Source of the DNA: Phoronis ovalis
Taxonomy: Eukaryota; Phoronida; Phoronidae
Direction: 5' to 3'
Assembly (NCBI GenBank): GCA_028565635.1
Contig: JAOXYB010028844.1
Span: 1-31,237, forward strand
DNA: 31,237 nt
The notes beneath the pieces are model-generated. The model had not been told where the DNA came from. It made no database searches and was given only the letters and a program-made list of their open reading frames with translations. This document shows, piece by piece, positions 9,701 through 18,777 of this stretch. How positions within the stretch are numbered: the first letter of the stretch is position 1; every line of letters begins with the position of its first letter. Position numbers and translations under genes: made by a program.

Positions 9701-12700
9701 AAAAGAGAAAAAAAAGCAGTAAAAAAAAATTTAAAAAAACAAATTTTTGTGAAGCCTGTCCACAGGCTAAGGAAGGACTAATTATATAAGGATTTAATAT
9801 ATACTGATAGTCGACAATTTTGATAATTTTTCTCATATTTCGTCATTTAGTACTATCAATAAATTGATTATTATTAGTACTGAAAATAAAAATATATAAA
9901 ATTGGGGTTTTGGGGCCCTTATCCAACTATCAACATTTAAATATGACTAAATATAAGTTACACAGTTGAAAAAGTATGATTTATCATGACTTGAGGCAAT
10001 TTGAGTAAAAAAATAATTACTTTAGGCAATTTGAGTTAAAAAAAATGTTCAATGATACAAACTTCATTATTCAGACTGAGTCCAGTCTACAGTCTCATTT
10101 GATTCATAAAAAAATAATAAAAAGCCAAAATTTGAAGTGGTTGTACCCGTTAAACATGGTTTCTTTTGGTCTGTCCTTATTAAAACCTACAAAACTATTG
10201 TGATTCTTATTATTTAAGATGAACTTGTTTGTACATTAAGATTATTGTTACTATTTTGAAATACTTGTTTATTTACAGCAACATTTCCAACAAGGAGAAA
10301 TAATTCTTTCAGAAATTTTGTTTCAGTTCAGTTTTAAATTAAGATGAAAAGTTTTAGTTACTAAATATATTTGATCACACCTTTGCTTTTTTTTGGTAAT
10401 ACCTATTTATCTGACTGTGTCATGGTATTGTTTCACTTTTGTATTGCATAAATGTTGGGATCAGAATAGTGTGAAAAATGTAGATTTTAAACTAAGTCTC
10501 TTAGTTTACAAAAGGACAATGAAAAAGTACCAGTTTAAATATTCATGAGTTATATTTGTAACTTTTGTTGACCCTTAGATTCATAAATTAAAACAAGTTG
10601 AACTCAAATATAACTCAGATTTCAAAATGCAAATCAAGAGCTAAAAATATTTTAATTGAATGCACGTGTGTCTTTCAGTGAATAAAGTATATAATTAAAC
10701 TTTTTAGGAATTGTAAGACTTATTTAATAATCTTCAACAAAATATTTTTTTATATATTGTAGGTGTACCCAATCCAGGATCTGATCTTTACTTTGATCGC
10801 CCTATGTCAAATAGTATTGTACCACTGAGTCAGTTAGAAAAAGAAAAGGAAATGTTGAAAGATATTCAAATTCAACGATCCGACTCTCAGGACAATATGG
10901 GATCAGCTGCTTTAAGGGGCTTACAAAAATCCAAGTAAGACAATGACTAATTGTGTCATCTTTAGAAATTCAAATGACATAACTAAATAATGCATTACGT
11001 CTATCAGTTCATTAAGGATGGGTTTGATGGTGCATTGGATTTGTTCCCTGGCTATTTAAGATTCAAAACTTGATTATCCCGACCTGGGCTTTTCATTTTA
11101 TGATCATTTGAGCTCACCTGTCCATCAGATGATATAAAATGATAGTCCTATCTCTGAGGGATATTAAAGAACAAGTGTTGACATTGATATAGTTGGCTAT
11201 CATCAATACTTATGGGAATTCATGATTTACATTATTAGAAGAAAATAATTTAATATTAAATTTTATTATAATTAAAATGGCTGTTTTTTTGTTGGCTTAA
11301 GGGGCTCGAGATACAAAGAGATGTGTATACATTTCAACCTATGTTTTAATAATGAAGGGATAGACATATGAAAGTATACTTTTTAAAAAGTTAACACTCT
11401 AAACTTCACTCTAAACATATCAGTAAAATGCTGACCTTGAAGTTTTTAAAATTCATAACTTTTAAACGAAGCAAAATTTAAAAAATTTGAGACACTAATT
11501 TTTGTAGAATGACGATCTATATATAAAGATAATTTTCGCCATGTTTCAGTTTTGTAGGTACAATAGTTTCTGATTCAAATTTTTTTGAAAATTAAAATCC
11601 GAAAAACACAATGTTTACACGAAATGAATGCTTATCAGATCATGAGAATTATTTTAAAGTTTTTTCGTTTGAATTCATCAACATTAAAGTGTAATCTTTT
11701 GCAAAAATGTATACATTTACCTGTCTATCTCTTCATTTTGTTTATGAAAATTACTAACAAAGAAACTTTAATCTAATATCAGCTGGTTTTTGCATCTCGA
11801 GTCCTAAAATGGGTCAATTATAATAACAGCTAGGAGTTTACCTTGTGATAAGAGTCTCATGTATTAAAAAGTTTTAGCACCAAAAATCCTTAGTTTAGGA
11901 GAGTAGTTACCATAACTCACCAGTATTTGCCTGGATGAAATTAATGAAATATGGAGCTTAAATACTGCATTTGGATAATATCATAACATATCATTATATT
12001 TGATGAAATAGAAATCAGCTACAAAGGTGATTAATTAAAATGAAATATTTATTGGCGAAACAACTTGAAATTGAACAGTTTGGGTTTAACACACTTTACA
12101 GACTGAGGTAAAATACAGAATGATACTTTTCTGCAAAATGTTGTGTGAACATATTTTTTCTTCTATGTATAAGATTTGCAATAGGTTTTCTGCATTATTT
12201 TGATTTTAAAGAAGATATTTCAGATTCATTTGCATGTCAGGATAGGACTTTTCATGTCATATGCTTTTTAGGCTAAATATGATTTGTCCCTTTAGAATGT
12301 TTCATAAACATGATTATTTGTTAAAATACTGAACAAATTAAAATCTGTTGGTAACATTGTGCACCAATAGCTGGAACATACACAACAACTCAACATTATG
12401 TTCAATTTATGTTACAGTTCCATGGATTTAGACATTTCCAACTTAGCTGTTGATGAATCACGTGGCTATGGTGCTCAAGCGAGTCGCTATAGTCGATATG
12501 CAACAGCAACCCCACCACCAAAACCATGTTCAAGACCCGGCAGTGGTTCAAGACCCGGCAGTGGTTCGAGAACATCTAATGTAAAAATGCAGAATGTAAA
12601 TCCAAGCTCAGGAGATGATACACCAAAAAATATAAATCTAAATGTAGGAGACGACCTTTCAAATCTAGGACGGCGGAGAGGTAATATGTCTAAAGATTAA

Positions 12701-13984
12701 TATTGCAAACATATGAACATTGCTTTATGTATTCTTATAATGAACTAATGGAGTTCGTAATATGCTATTTCATTGTACTAACTGGCATTTGGCCATCAAC
12801 CAAAGAAATACGTTTGTAAAAGACAACACAGAATTGTCAGCTTGATTGGATTCGAGATCATTAATGCTGCAAAATGCATGCAAATAGCCTATTATACGAA
12901 CAGGTCACCTCTCTGATAATTTTTGTTTCTGAAAATCGACAAAAACACAATTGAATTAATTCTGTAATTTTTCTGTAAACTAGAAATAAAATCCCTTGTA
13001 GCTTTTTTTAATCAAGGGAATTCAGAAAATGGACAATTACAAGTAACTACTACACCCATTTGATTATACTTACTTAGTAATTTAAATCATGTTTTCTTGC
13101 GATTTTTAAAAATTCAAAATTAAATTAATATTTACTATTTGCAGAGGCATCTCCACCTATGTTGCGGAGAAATGGTCCATCTAGAGATTATTTGTCATTT
13201 ACGAACTCTTTGAATGCGCATCGGGAGTACCAAACAAGCAAAGGTCACTTGAAGGTCTCTTCAGCAGCATCTGCTGCGGAAAAGTAAGTCTCTGTCAGGT
13301 TTCTAAACATGTTTTCTTAGATGACAGTTGCAATATTAAAATTCATTTGTGAATGTATGAAGCTTCATGTCATCACTGGGAAAAATTCTGGGTGACATTT
13401 AATTTTCTTATTTTTGAAAAATTAATTAAATTTTTGATGATGATAAAGCAATAATGGCCAAATCCTGACCAAATCTCACTGGATAAAATTTTAGTGAATC
13501 AAGACTTTCATGGACTGTCATCTGACTGAAACATGAAAAGAAATGTTGGGTAGTGCGGCCAGTGTTAGGAACTGGGCATGTGATGAAAATTCCTTATTAA
13601 TATCCATATTGATTTCATTGTAGTTTGTAAATTATTTTATTTCGTAGTTTGATCATTGTGCGAAAGACTTTTATTACAAAAGGGCCTGAGGCATTACGTT
13701 TTATTTTAACATAAAAAGTTTAATAATTTATGAATCTGCTATTCATTAGATGATTTATATTATATTATTTTTAATACTTTTCTGCTTTTAGCACAATACA
13801 GTCCGAGTCTAGTTTATATGTACAACGTACAAACCCTATAACTGGATTAGAACATACTATTCAGCAAACAAAGCCAGCTGCAGCAAAACCAGTGCAGAAT
13901 GATAATTCATGGCATGTTATGGGTGTACCGTCATCTTACCAAAGTCATGCTGCTAAAAAGTATCAACATACCAGGCTATGGTGA
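6706..13984 (+). CDS. ATAT1: Alpha-tubulin N-acetyltransferase 1 (MEC-17 family)
   Basis: Nine coding exons: 6706-6809, 7692-7844, 8143-8314, 8614-8761, 9300-9368, 10763-10934, 12418-12680, 13145-13283 and 13792-13984. Phases match at every junction, giving 470 residues. The enzyme transfers acetyl from acetyl-CoA to the lysine of alpha-tubulin inside the microtubule lumen. The start [11 protein letters not shown] fits the family N-terminus. The catalytic domain covers about residues 1-193 and includes SAKAQ with Gln57 (human Gln58), [19 protein letters not shown], the acetyl-CoA loop RQRLGYGK (130-135), HLAIDRPS with Asp155 (human Asp157) and [13 protein letters not shown]. The rest is low-complexity and presumably disordered, with a duplicated SRPGSG in exon 7. 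Intron 5 holds an alternative terminal exon candidate and an interrupted repeat; intron 6 holds a MITE-like element. Convergent with ENDOG. Confidence 0.96.
7028..7046. repeat. Perfect GC-rich hairpin, 8-bp stem and 3-base loop
   Basis: GTGCTGCC, loop AGC, then GGCAGCAC: a perfect and strong stem in AT-rich ATAT1 intron 1, followed by a CG-containing patch (CCCGAGACGCGAAG). It could be a small structured RNA element or a transposon end; nothing else supports either. Confidence 0.5.
9555..10192 (+). repeat. Family-2 dispersed repeat, copy 1, apparently interrupted
   Basis: The left part (about 9555-9725) contains GGCCACCAAAAACATAAGTTG and two tandem rounds of GTTTAAT(A/G)G(A/G)CGATAG followed by AAAAACTGAG. 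The right part (about 10121-10192) contains AAAGCCAAAATTTGAAG, then GTACCCGTTAAACATG and TTTCTTTTGGTCT. In the other copy at about 24012-24240 the same ends are about 230 bp apart; here they are separated by an extra 390 or so bases of AT-rich sequence. The simplest reading is a later insertion into this copy. Confidence 0.6.
10279..10337 (+). CDS. ATAT1: Candidate alternative 3'-terminal exon of ATAT1
   Basis: After a good acceptor (TTGTTTATTTACAG) the sequence continues the phase-1 frame left by exon 5 for 19 codons ([19 protein letters not shown]) and stops at TAA 10335-10337. An AATAAA lies about 345 bases on, at 10681, still within intron 5. If used, the product would be about 234 residues: the full catalytic domain with a short basic tail instead of the 255-residue disordered tail. 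The splice site, frame and signal are seen; use in vivo is inferred. Confidence 0.35.
10681..10686 (+). terminator. AATAAA polyadenylation signal inside ATAT1 intron 5
   Basis: Canonical hexamer in sense orientation, followed by an A/T-rich stretch containing a CTTTTT run. It would serve the alternative terminal exon candidate at 10279. Such hexamers also occur by chance in AT-rich introns. Confidence 0.35.
11298..11808. mobile_element. MITE-like element with about 20-bp terminal inverted repeats in ATAT1 intron 6
   Basis: The left end TTAAGGGGCTCGAGATACAAA matches the reverse complement of the right end, TTTTAGGACTCGAGATGCAAA, at 17 of 21 positions. About 510 bp in total; the inside is AT-rich and has only a trivial 63-codon frame. 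This fits a non-autonomous DNA transposon. The target duplication is ambiguous: T/A-rich bases adjoin both ends. Confidence 0.6.
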
Positions 13985-15441
13985 AAGGATAATATGAAAC
14001 AAATGATGCAAAACTGATTATTTATTAGCTGAGGATTTTCCTACACTGTACTCTAATATGTTAGACAACTGCAGGACATGCCTGATTATTATCTTTCCCT
14101 GTGATGTTGAAAGCAAAAAATCAAATTTAAACGATATGCCAAATCTTGTCATTGATAGATGCAGCAGATTCTTCAATCAGACAGCAGTTGTGTTGTAAAA
14201 TCGAACTGTGTGTGGTGTATATCATGTCTATCACCCTTTTAATGACCAACTTCTATTTACTGTCCTGTATGTTACTAAATGACTTAATCCGTGTGTTTGT
14301 TGTAAATTTGTCTGTTTTTTAAAAACATTTATCTGCATAATTATATACTTCTACAGTTTTACTTCCATCTTTGGCTTTATTGTAATAGTAAATTGAATCA
14401 CACAAAAATTAAATTGTATTATTTTACACGATGTTTACAGAATGATATTAGATACATCCAATCCTTTTTTTCTTAACATAGCATTTTTATAGGTGTATTT
14501 AATGAAATCAGTAATTTACATGAATCTGATATCAATAATGAAGTACAATAATGTATAGAATTTGATATTTTCCTGTGAAACACTCGACTGATTTATATTA
14601 ATTTTTCCAGATGTTTTATTTTTTTACTGTTAATTACTTAATTATTGATATTAATTTCAGGTTTTATTTGTTTGATGATAGGCCACATCTCATAGTGAAT
14701 TTTCTATTCAAATTGTTTATAAATGATTTTTTGATATAATATATTTGGTTGATCGAAATTTTGTAATTGGTGTACAGTTAATCAGGCATGCTTTCTAAAG
14801 ATTACCAAGTAACGTAATAACACTTATGTTCAAACATGGTTCACATTTTGTCCTTAAAATAACCTATTTTAAAAATATTAATACATCTGTAATGTAATAC
14901 GGAAATTAAGGTATTAATTAGCATAGACACTAAAATAGTTGTAGATAATGATATATCATATAATAGCTTAAAACTATGATAAACTAAATGAACAGTACAT
15001 CTGTAGTATAAGACAATGTGCCTAACAGCTTTAAGATGACTAGTCCCATTCGAGACCAGTTACTTAAAATTTACACTTGGAGTAAGATTTTGGAAAGTTT
15101 AATGAGAAAAAATAGATTAAGAAAAGTGCACATTTATGGAAAGGTGAAGTTACTATATCTGACACATGATTATGTAATCAGTAAGGAAGCAATGTTGGGT
15201 AAAAATTCATATTTTCAAAGTGAAAATTACAAAAAAAAATGTAAGTCCAACATCCCTGATAATACAAGTTGAAACTTGGCCAAATTTAACTTCATATAGA
15301 AATCTCCAAAAGAGTGTCTACGATGGATTGTCACAGTGTAAAATTAAGGAAAAAGAAATTGGGGTTCCTTTGCAATCTTATCATATAATTGGTCAATTTA
15401 TGGTACTCACACACGAATTAATGTAGCCAGCAGTATACTAC
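13985..15441. other. Convergent 3' region between ATAT1 and ENDOG
   Basis: Presumably both 3' UTRs. A sense ATTAAA for ATAT1 lies at 14408-14413, about 425 bases past its stop, followed by a T-rich stretch. On the minus strand ATTAAA at 15103-15098 could serve ENDOG, about 340 bases past its stop. Two overlapping plus-strand frames between 15018 and 15426 resemble nothing known and are probably chance. Confidence 0.4.
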
Positions 15442-17188
15442 CTAATAAATATTTCTTCCATTGGCAGTTTTCAGTCTGTTTTTAGATAGCTTATCAAAAA
15501 TCAGTAGTCCTGATGCTCTCTCAACAGACTCAAGAGGCACCAAATAATGATTTAAATTAACATTTTCCGGAAGTCTCTGATTGGGTAAGACATATGAAAG
15601 TAGGTGGAGATCATTTGCACTTGATTCACATATTATAACTTTAAAGAAATGGGTTGGCACAGCAACTTGATTTTGTCCTATAACTTGATACTTCACATAC
15701 AGCTTGCCATCGTGACCATCTCTCCTAAAACAATTTAACGAGAAGTTTTGAGATTTAAGATTAGTTGTGTTAGCTTATCTATGGAACAAATTTCAACTTT
15801 AGACATTGCACAGATGATGAACATTCTAGATTTATAGGATGTGGACATCAGATTGTTGAAACTTGAAAAGGCATAATACAGGCAAGGTTTGGGGATGTTT
15901 GTGTAGACAATCATAAGTTAGATTAGTTGAGATATTTTGCCTCTATTCTTGAAACAATCTTGTGACAATCATGTATACTAAAGAACATTTTTCCAGGATT
16001 TACTTAATAAATTAATTATGTCCAGCTGCAAATAATGTATATCGAAAATGCATTAATGTAAAATTGTTTCTTCAATGTAAAACACTGACAAAACTTACAT
16101 TGGTAAATATAGTGGTCCTGTACATACATAGACATTTTTAAATGACTTTGTTAAGCTGCGGGTATACTTTTCCAAGTCATTCCAAGCATGCCGATTAAAG
16201 CCATCTCCAACCTAAAACAAAGAACGAATCAGTTTACATTTTGTTTCTTGCAATATATAGAAATACATATTAAGATATAAACTAAATTACTAAAACATGA
16301 TTCTATTAGAATTATTGTTATCCTGATCAAGATTATTTCACCATTTTCATTCACAGTATTGTATTCAGCGCAGAACTTCCATACTTCTCGTGTGCGAATA
16401 CCATTTTCGCACCACACAAAGACTTGACCCTCTGCGTTTTACCTGAACACACTAAATAATGAGCTTTCCATGGAGGGAACTCAGGGTCCCATGGTGTACA
16501 CCCTATTTTTGCATGGAGAGATGTGAGCTCGCACTTGGGACGTATGGTACATGTACGCCAGTAATAGTAACACCTGGACATGAATATAGAAAAAAACGTC
16601 AGATTGTATTACCTGTGGTGCAATGTTACTCAAGAAAAATGTTTGTTCACAAGATCTCTGCGAACTTCTATGATTGCCTGCTGCAGCTAAATGCCCTCGA
16701 TCAAAACCACTCTTAAAATAATCACCATTTGTTGCTCGAAAATAATGATGTATGGCATTGTCTTCTTGAAAATCACAGTTTGACCGATTCACACCTTCTG
16801 TATATTTCACACGATCTGCTGTCAAATGTTCAAACACCCAATGAGGTACCTTATTCCTCCTGTCATATGCTAATATGTGATCATCATATGTTAGAACATT
16901 ATCTAAACTGGGAAATCCAAATCGCATAATTTCTGATGGTCTATTAGATGAAATAACTTGCTTTGGTTGATAATTGTCTACATCCATAGGTTGTGATGCT
17001 GCATGATTTTTTGCAGATGCAAAAACTTTAGAAAATGGCAATATTTTTGGCAGTAAATTATCCCATTTTGATGTTTCTTTTGAAGTCGTATTAGTAGTCC
17101 AATGAGATTTCTCATAATGGCTTCCAAAAAAACTGCCAATACTTGCTGAGAGAGCGGAAATGGCACATATATGTCGCAGCTTTGACAT
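15442..17188 (-). CDS. ENDOG: Endonuclease G, mitochondrial
   Basis: Three coding exons on the minus strand, 17188-16613, 16211-16099 and 15724-15442, giving 323 residues (human about 297). A DNA/RNA non-specific, metal-dependent nuclease of the beta-beta-alpha-metal family, which sits in the mitochondrial intermembrane space and can act on nuclear DNA after release. The N-terminus has basic residues then a hydrophobic stretch (about 7-22), fitting a targeting/anchor segment. Seen: CDFQEDNAIHHYFRATNGDY, the active-site DRGH with His166, GNH at 171-173, FFLSNIAPQ, the HAWN motif with the presumed metal-binding Asn203, VYVCTGPLYLP, and KYQVIGQNQVAVPTHFFKV. The tail VPLESVERASGLLIF is typical of ENDOG, not EXOG. 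An in-frame TAA two codons upstream supports the start. Introns are 401 and 374 bp with nothing else recognised. Confidence 0.96.
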
Positions 17189-17629
17189 TATTTATACTGT
17201 TAACAGTTACCTTTGTTGGGATCTGAAATATCAATAAAATATATAAAAAAAACTTTTGAACTCATTGCTGCAAACAATTACTCTTAACACATTTTTTGCA
17301 GTTTTTAGGTTTTTCTCTCATTGATTTTTTAAGCCACCTTCACAAAAAAAATCAATTCTGCATATTTCTTTCCAAATGGCTGAATTATGCTATGAGAAAT
17401 ATCAATTCTTTAACAACTTAGTTAATAGCTAGAAAAAAATTATCTATTAAAGCAGAGGGTTCACACTGGAATGGAATATTAATTTATTATAATACTTAAG
17501 TGTCAAATGTTTCCAGCTATGCATAATTTTGAATTCATAGATTCACATCAGGTAAAATTCAAATACACCGATGTGAGCACCCTGATTTGCTCTGTGAAAA
17601 TTGGTGTTGGGAACCCATTAAATGTCTTG
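17189..17629. other. 5' flank of ENDOG
   Basis: AT-rich sequence directly upstream of ENDOG. It must hold its 5' UTR and core promoter unless a non-coding exon lies further out. A GGTAACTG-type donor-like site at about 17212-17205 (minus strand) is not needed by the reading frame. No clear motif or gene is visible. Confidence 0.35.
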
Positions 17630-18067
17630 GTCCCCGTGGGTCAAAAATAATGGTAGGAGTGTGCGGCCAAGACCCTGACTCTGTGGCAATTAAAGATTAC
17701 TAACAATATACCATGTGGTAAATGAAAAAATATGAGAGTATATCCTGTTGTCCTAAAATATATACCCTGTGGTAAATTCACTTGTAAATTATATACCCAG
17801 TGGTACATAAATATGTGAAAATTTATGGACCTACCTGTAATAAATGTGTTTTCCAAGAAATACACCCTAAGATAAATGAGTATTTCTTTTTAATTATACC
17901 CTGTGGTAAATGTCCAACAAGAAAAGTATACTGATCAGTACCCTTTGGTAATAATTAGATTTCAGAAACCATGAAAAGCAATAGTTGTGGTAAATATGCA
18001 GGACCTGAAATATATATAATTAGTGACTTTGAATGTCAGTGCATCCTTCCTCCCCGGGGTCTTGGTA
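17630..18067 (+). repeat. Family-1 dispersed repeat, copy 2
   Basis: About 437 bp, same order as copy 1: GTGCGGCC, ACCCTGACTC, then units of ACCCTGTGGTAAAT type (near 17708, 17765, 17797 and 17898), TTTTCCAAGAAATACAC, AATGTCCAACAAGAAAAGTATA, and an end of TGACTTTGAATGTCAG, then CCCCGGGG. Length and order match copy 1 while the sequence has diverged, so both descend from one element. Confidence 0.8.
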
Positions 18068-18244
18068 CACATTAGGTGGCAATCTTGTATTTGACTCAAA
18101 TTGATATTTGGAGAATATTTTATTTTTCTCAAAATTATGCAGAAATTTCTTTTATTTATAAAATGGACGAGTAATAAGTTTCATTTATGTGATATTACAA
18201 TTTAAAACATAGATTATGATTCCCTTGACAAGAATACATGTATA

Positions 18245-18497
18245 TGGACACACCCCAGGGGGTACTGTCATTCAAAGTCACTATATATATTTGTGCCGCG
18301 GCTGCAGCCCAATAGGCCCCCCCCCCTTTTTTTCAGCTCCGGCATTTACTACAGGGTATGTGTTTCACCCTTTTCAAAGCCTTATTTACCCACAGGGTAT
18401 ACTGTCTTTGTTGGATATTTACCACAGGGTATATTTTCAAAAAATATTCGTTTACCACAGGGTGTATTTCTTGGCAAATCCATATACGATAGCTGAG
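18245..18497 (-). repeat. Family-1 dispersed repeat, copy 3, inverted and 5'-truncated
   Basis: Read on the plus strand it starts CACCCCAGGGGGTACTGTCA, TTCAAAGTCACTATATATAT, then has a CAATAGGCCCCC run and four ATTTACCACAGGGTAT-like units, and ends AATTCG-free at ACAGGGTGTATTTCTTGGC. That is the reverse complement of the last 250 bp of copy 1, to which it is closer than to copy 2. Copies 2 and 3 face each other across about 180 bp and could pair as a large imperfect hairpin. Confidence 0.8.
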
Positions 18498-18777
18498 AAC
18501 TAATGAGTAATGTCTTAATGATCATTTTAAGGCCGTGCACTGAGTCATATGTTAAAAATGTAGGGCATATAAATCAATATTTCCATATAGAGGGTAAACT
18601 TTCAGTTTGCATATCTTACCTATGCACTCGGTTATATCAAAATTCCACAAATCTGGTGATTCGAAACTTCGAGAACTTAGAAAATTCAGCAAGTTGGCAC
18701 GTTTCTACAAAAATGGAGGATTCCCCAACTTTGCAATTTAACCTCGTTTGCATTTGGGAAATCCCTCAAAAACAAAA
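18498..18777 (+). promoter_or_regulatory. 5' flank and UTR of GTF2B
   Basis: The 280 bp between repeat copy 3 and the GTF2B start codon. It includes TTTGCATTTGGG and the short GC-richer patch before the ATG. Core promoter and 5' UTR are expected here by position. No TATA box is evident, as is common for such housekeeping genes. Confidence 0.4.

Noticed and set aside
15018-15426. Two overlapping lysine-rich plus-strand frames
   Set aside because: A-rich sequence inflates Lys/Asn content; no motif, and the region is the 3' flank of two convergent genes.
16229-16612. Frames in ENDOG intron 1 (both strands)
   Set aside because: The ENDOG frame joins perfectly across this stretch at phase 0, and the translated intron has no nuclease motifs.
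15442-17188. EXOG instead of ENDOG
   Set aside because: The exact DRGHLAAA, NHR and KYQVIG-PTHFFKV segments and the ERASGLL tail match ENDOG; the extra EXOG C-terminal domain is absent.
18216-18503. 95- and 67-codon frames with repeated LPQGI / YHRVYF peptides
   Set aside because: The repeated peptides are translations of the ACCCTGTGGTAAAT repeat units, read through in more than one frame; same for 4526-4821 and 17641-17865.
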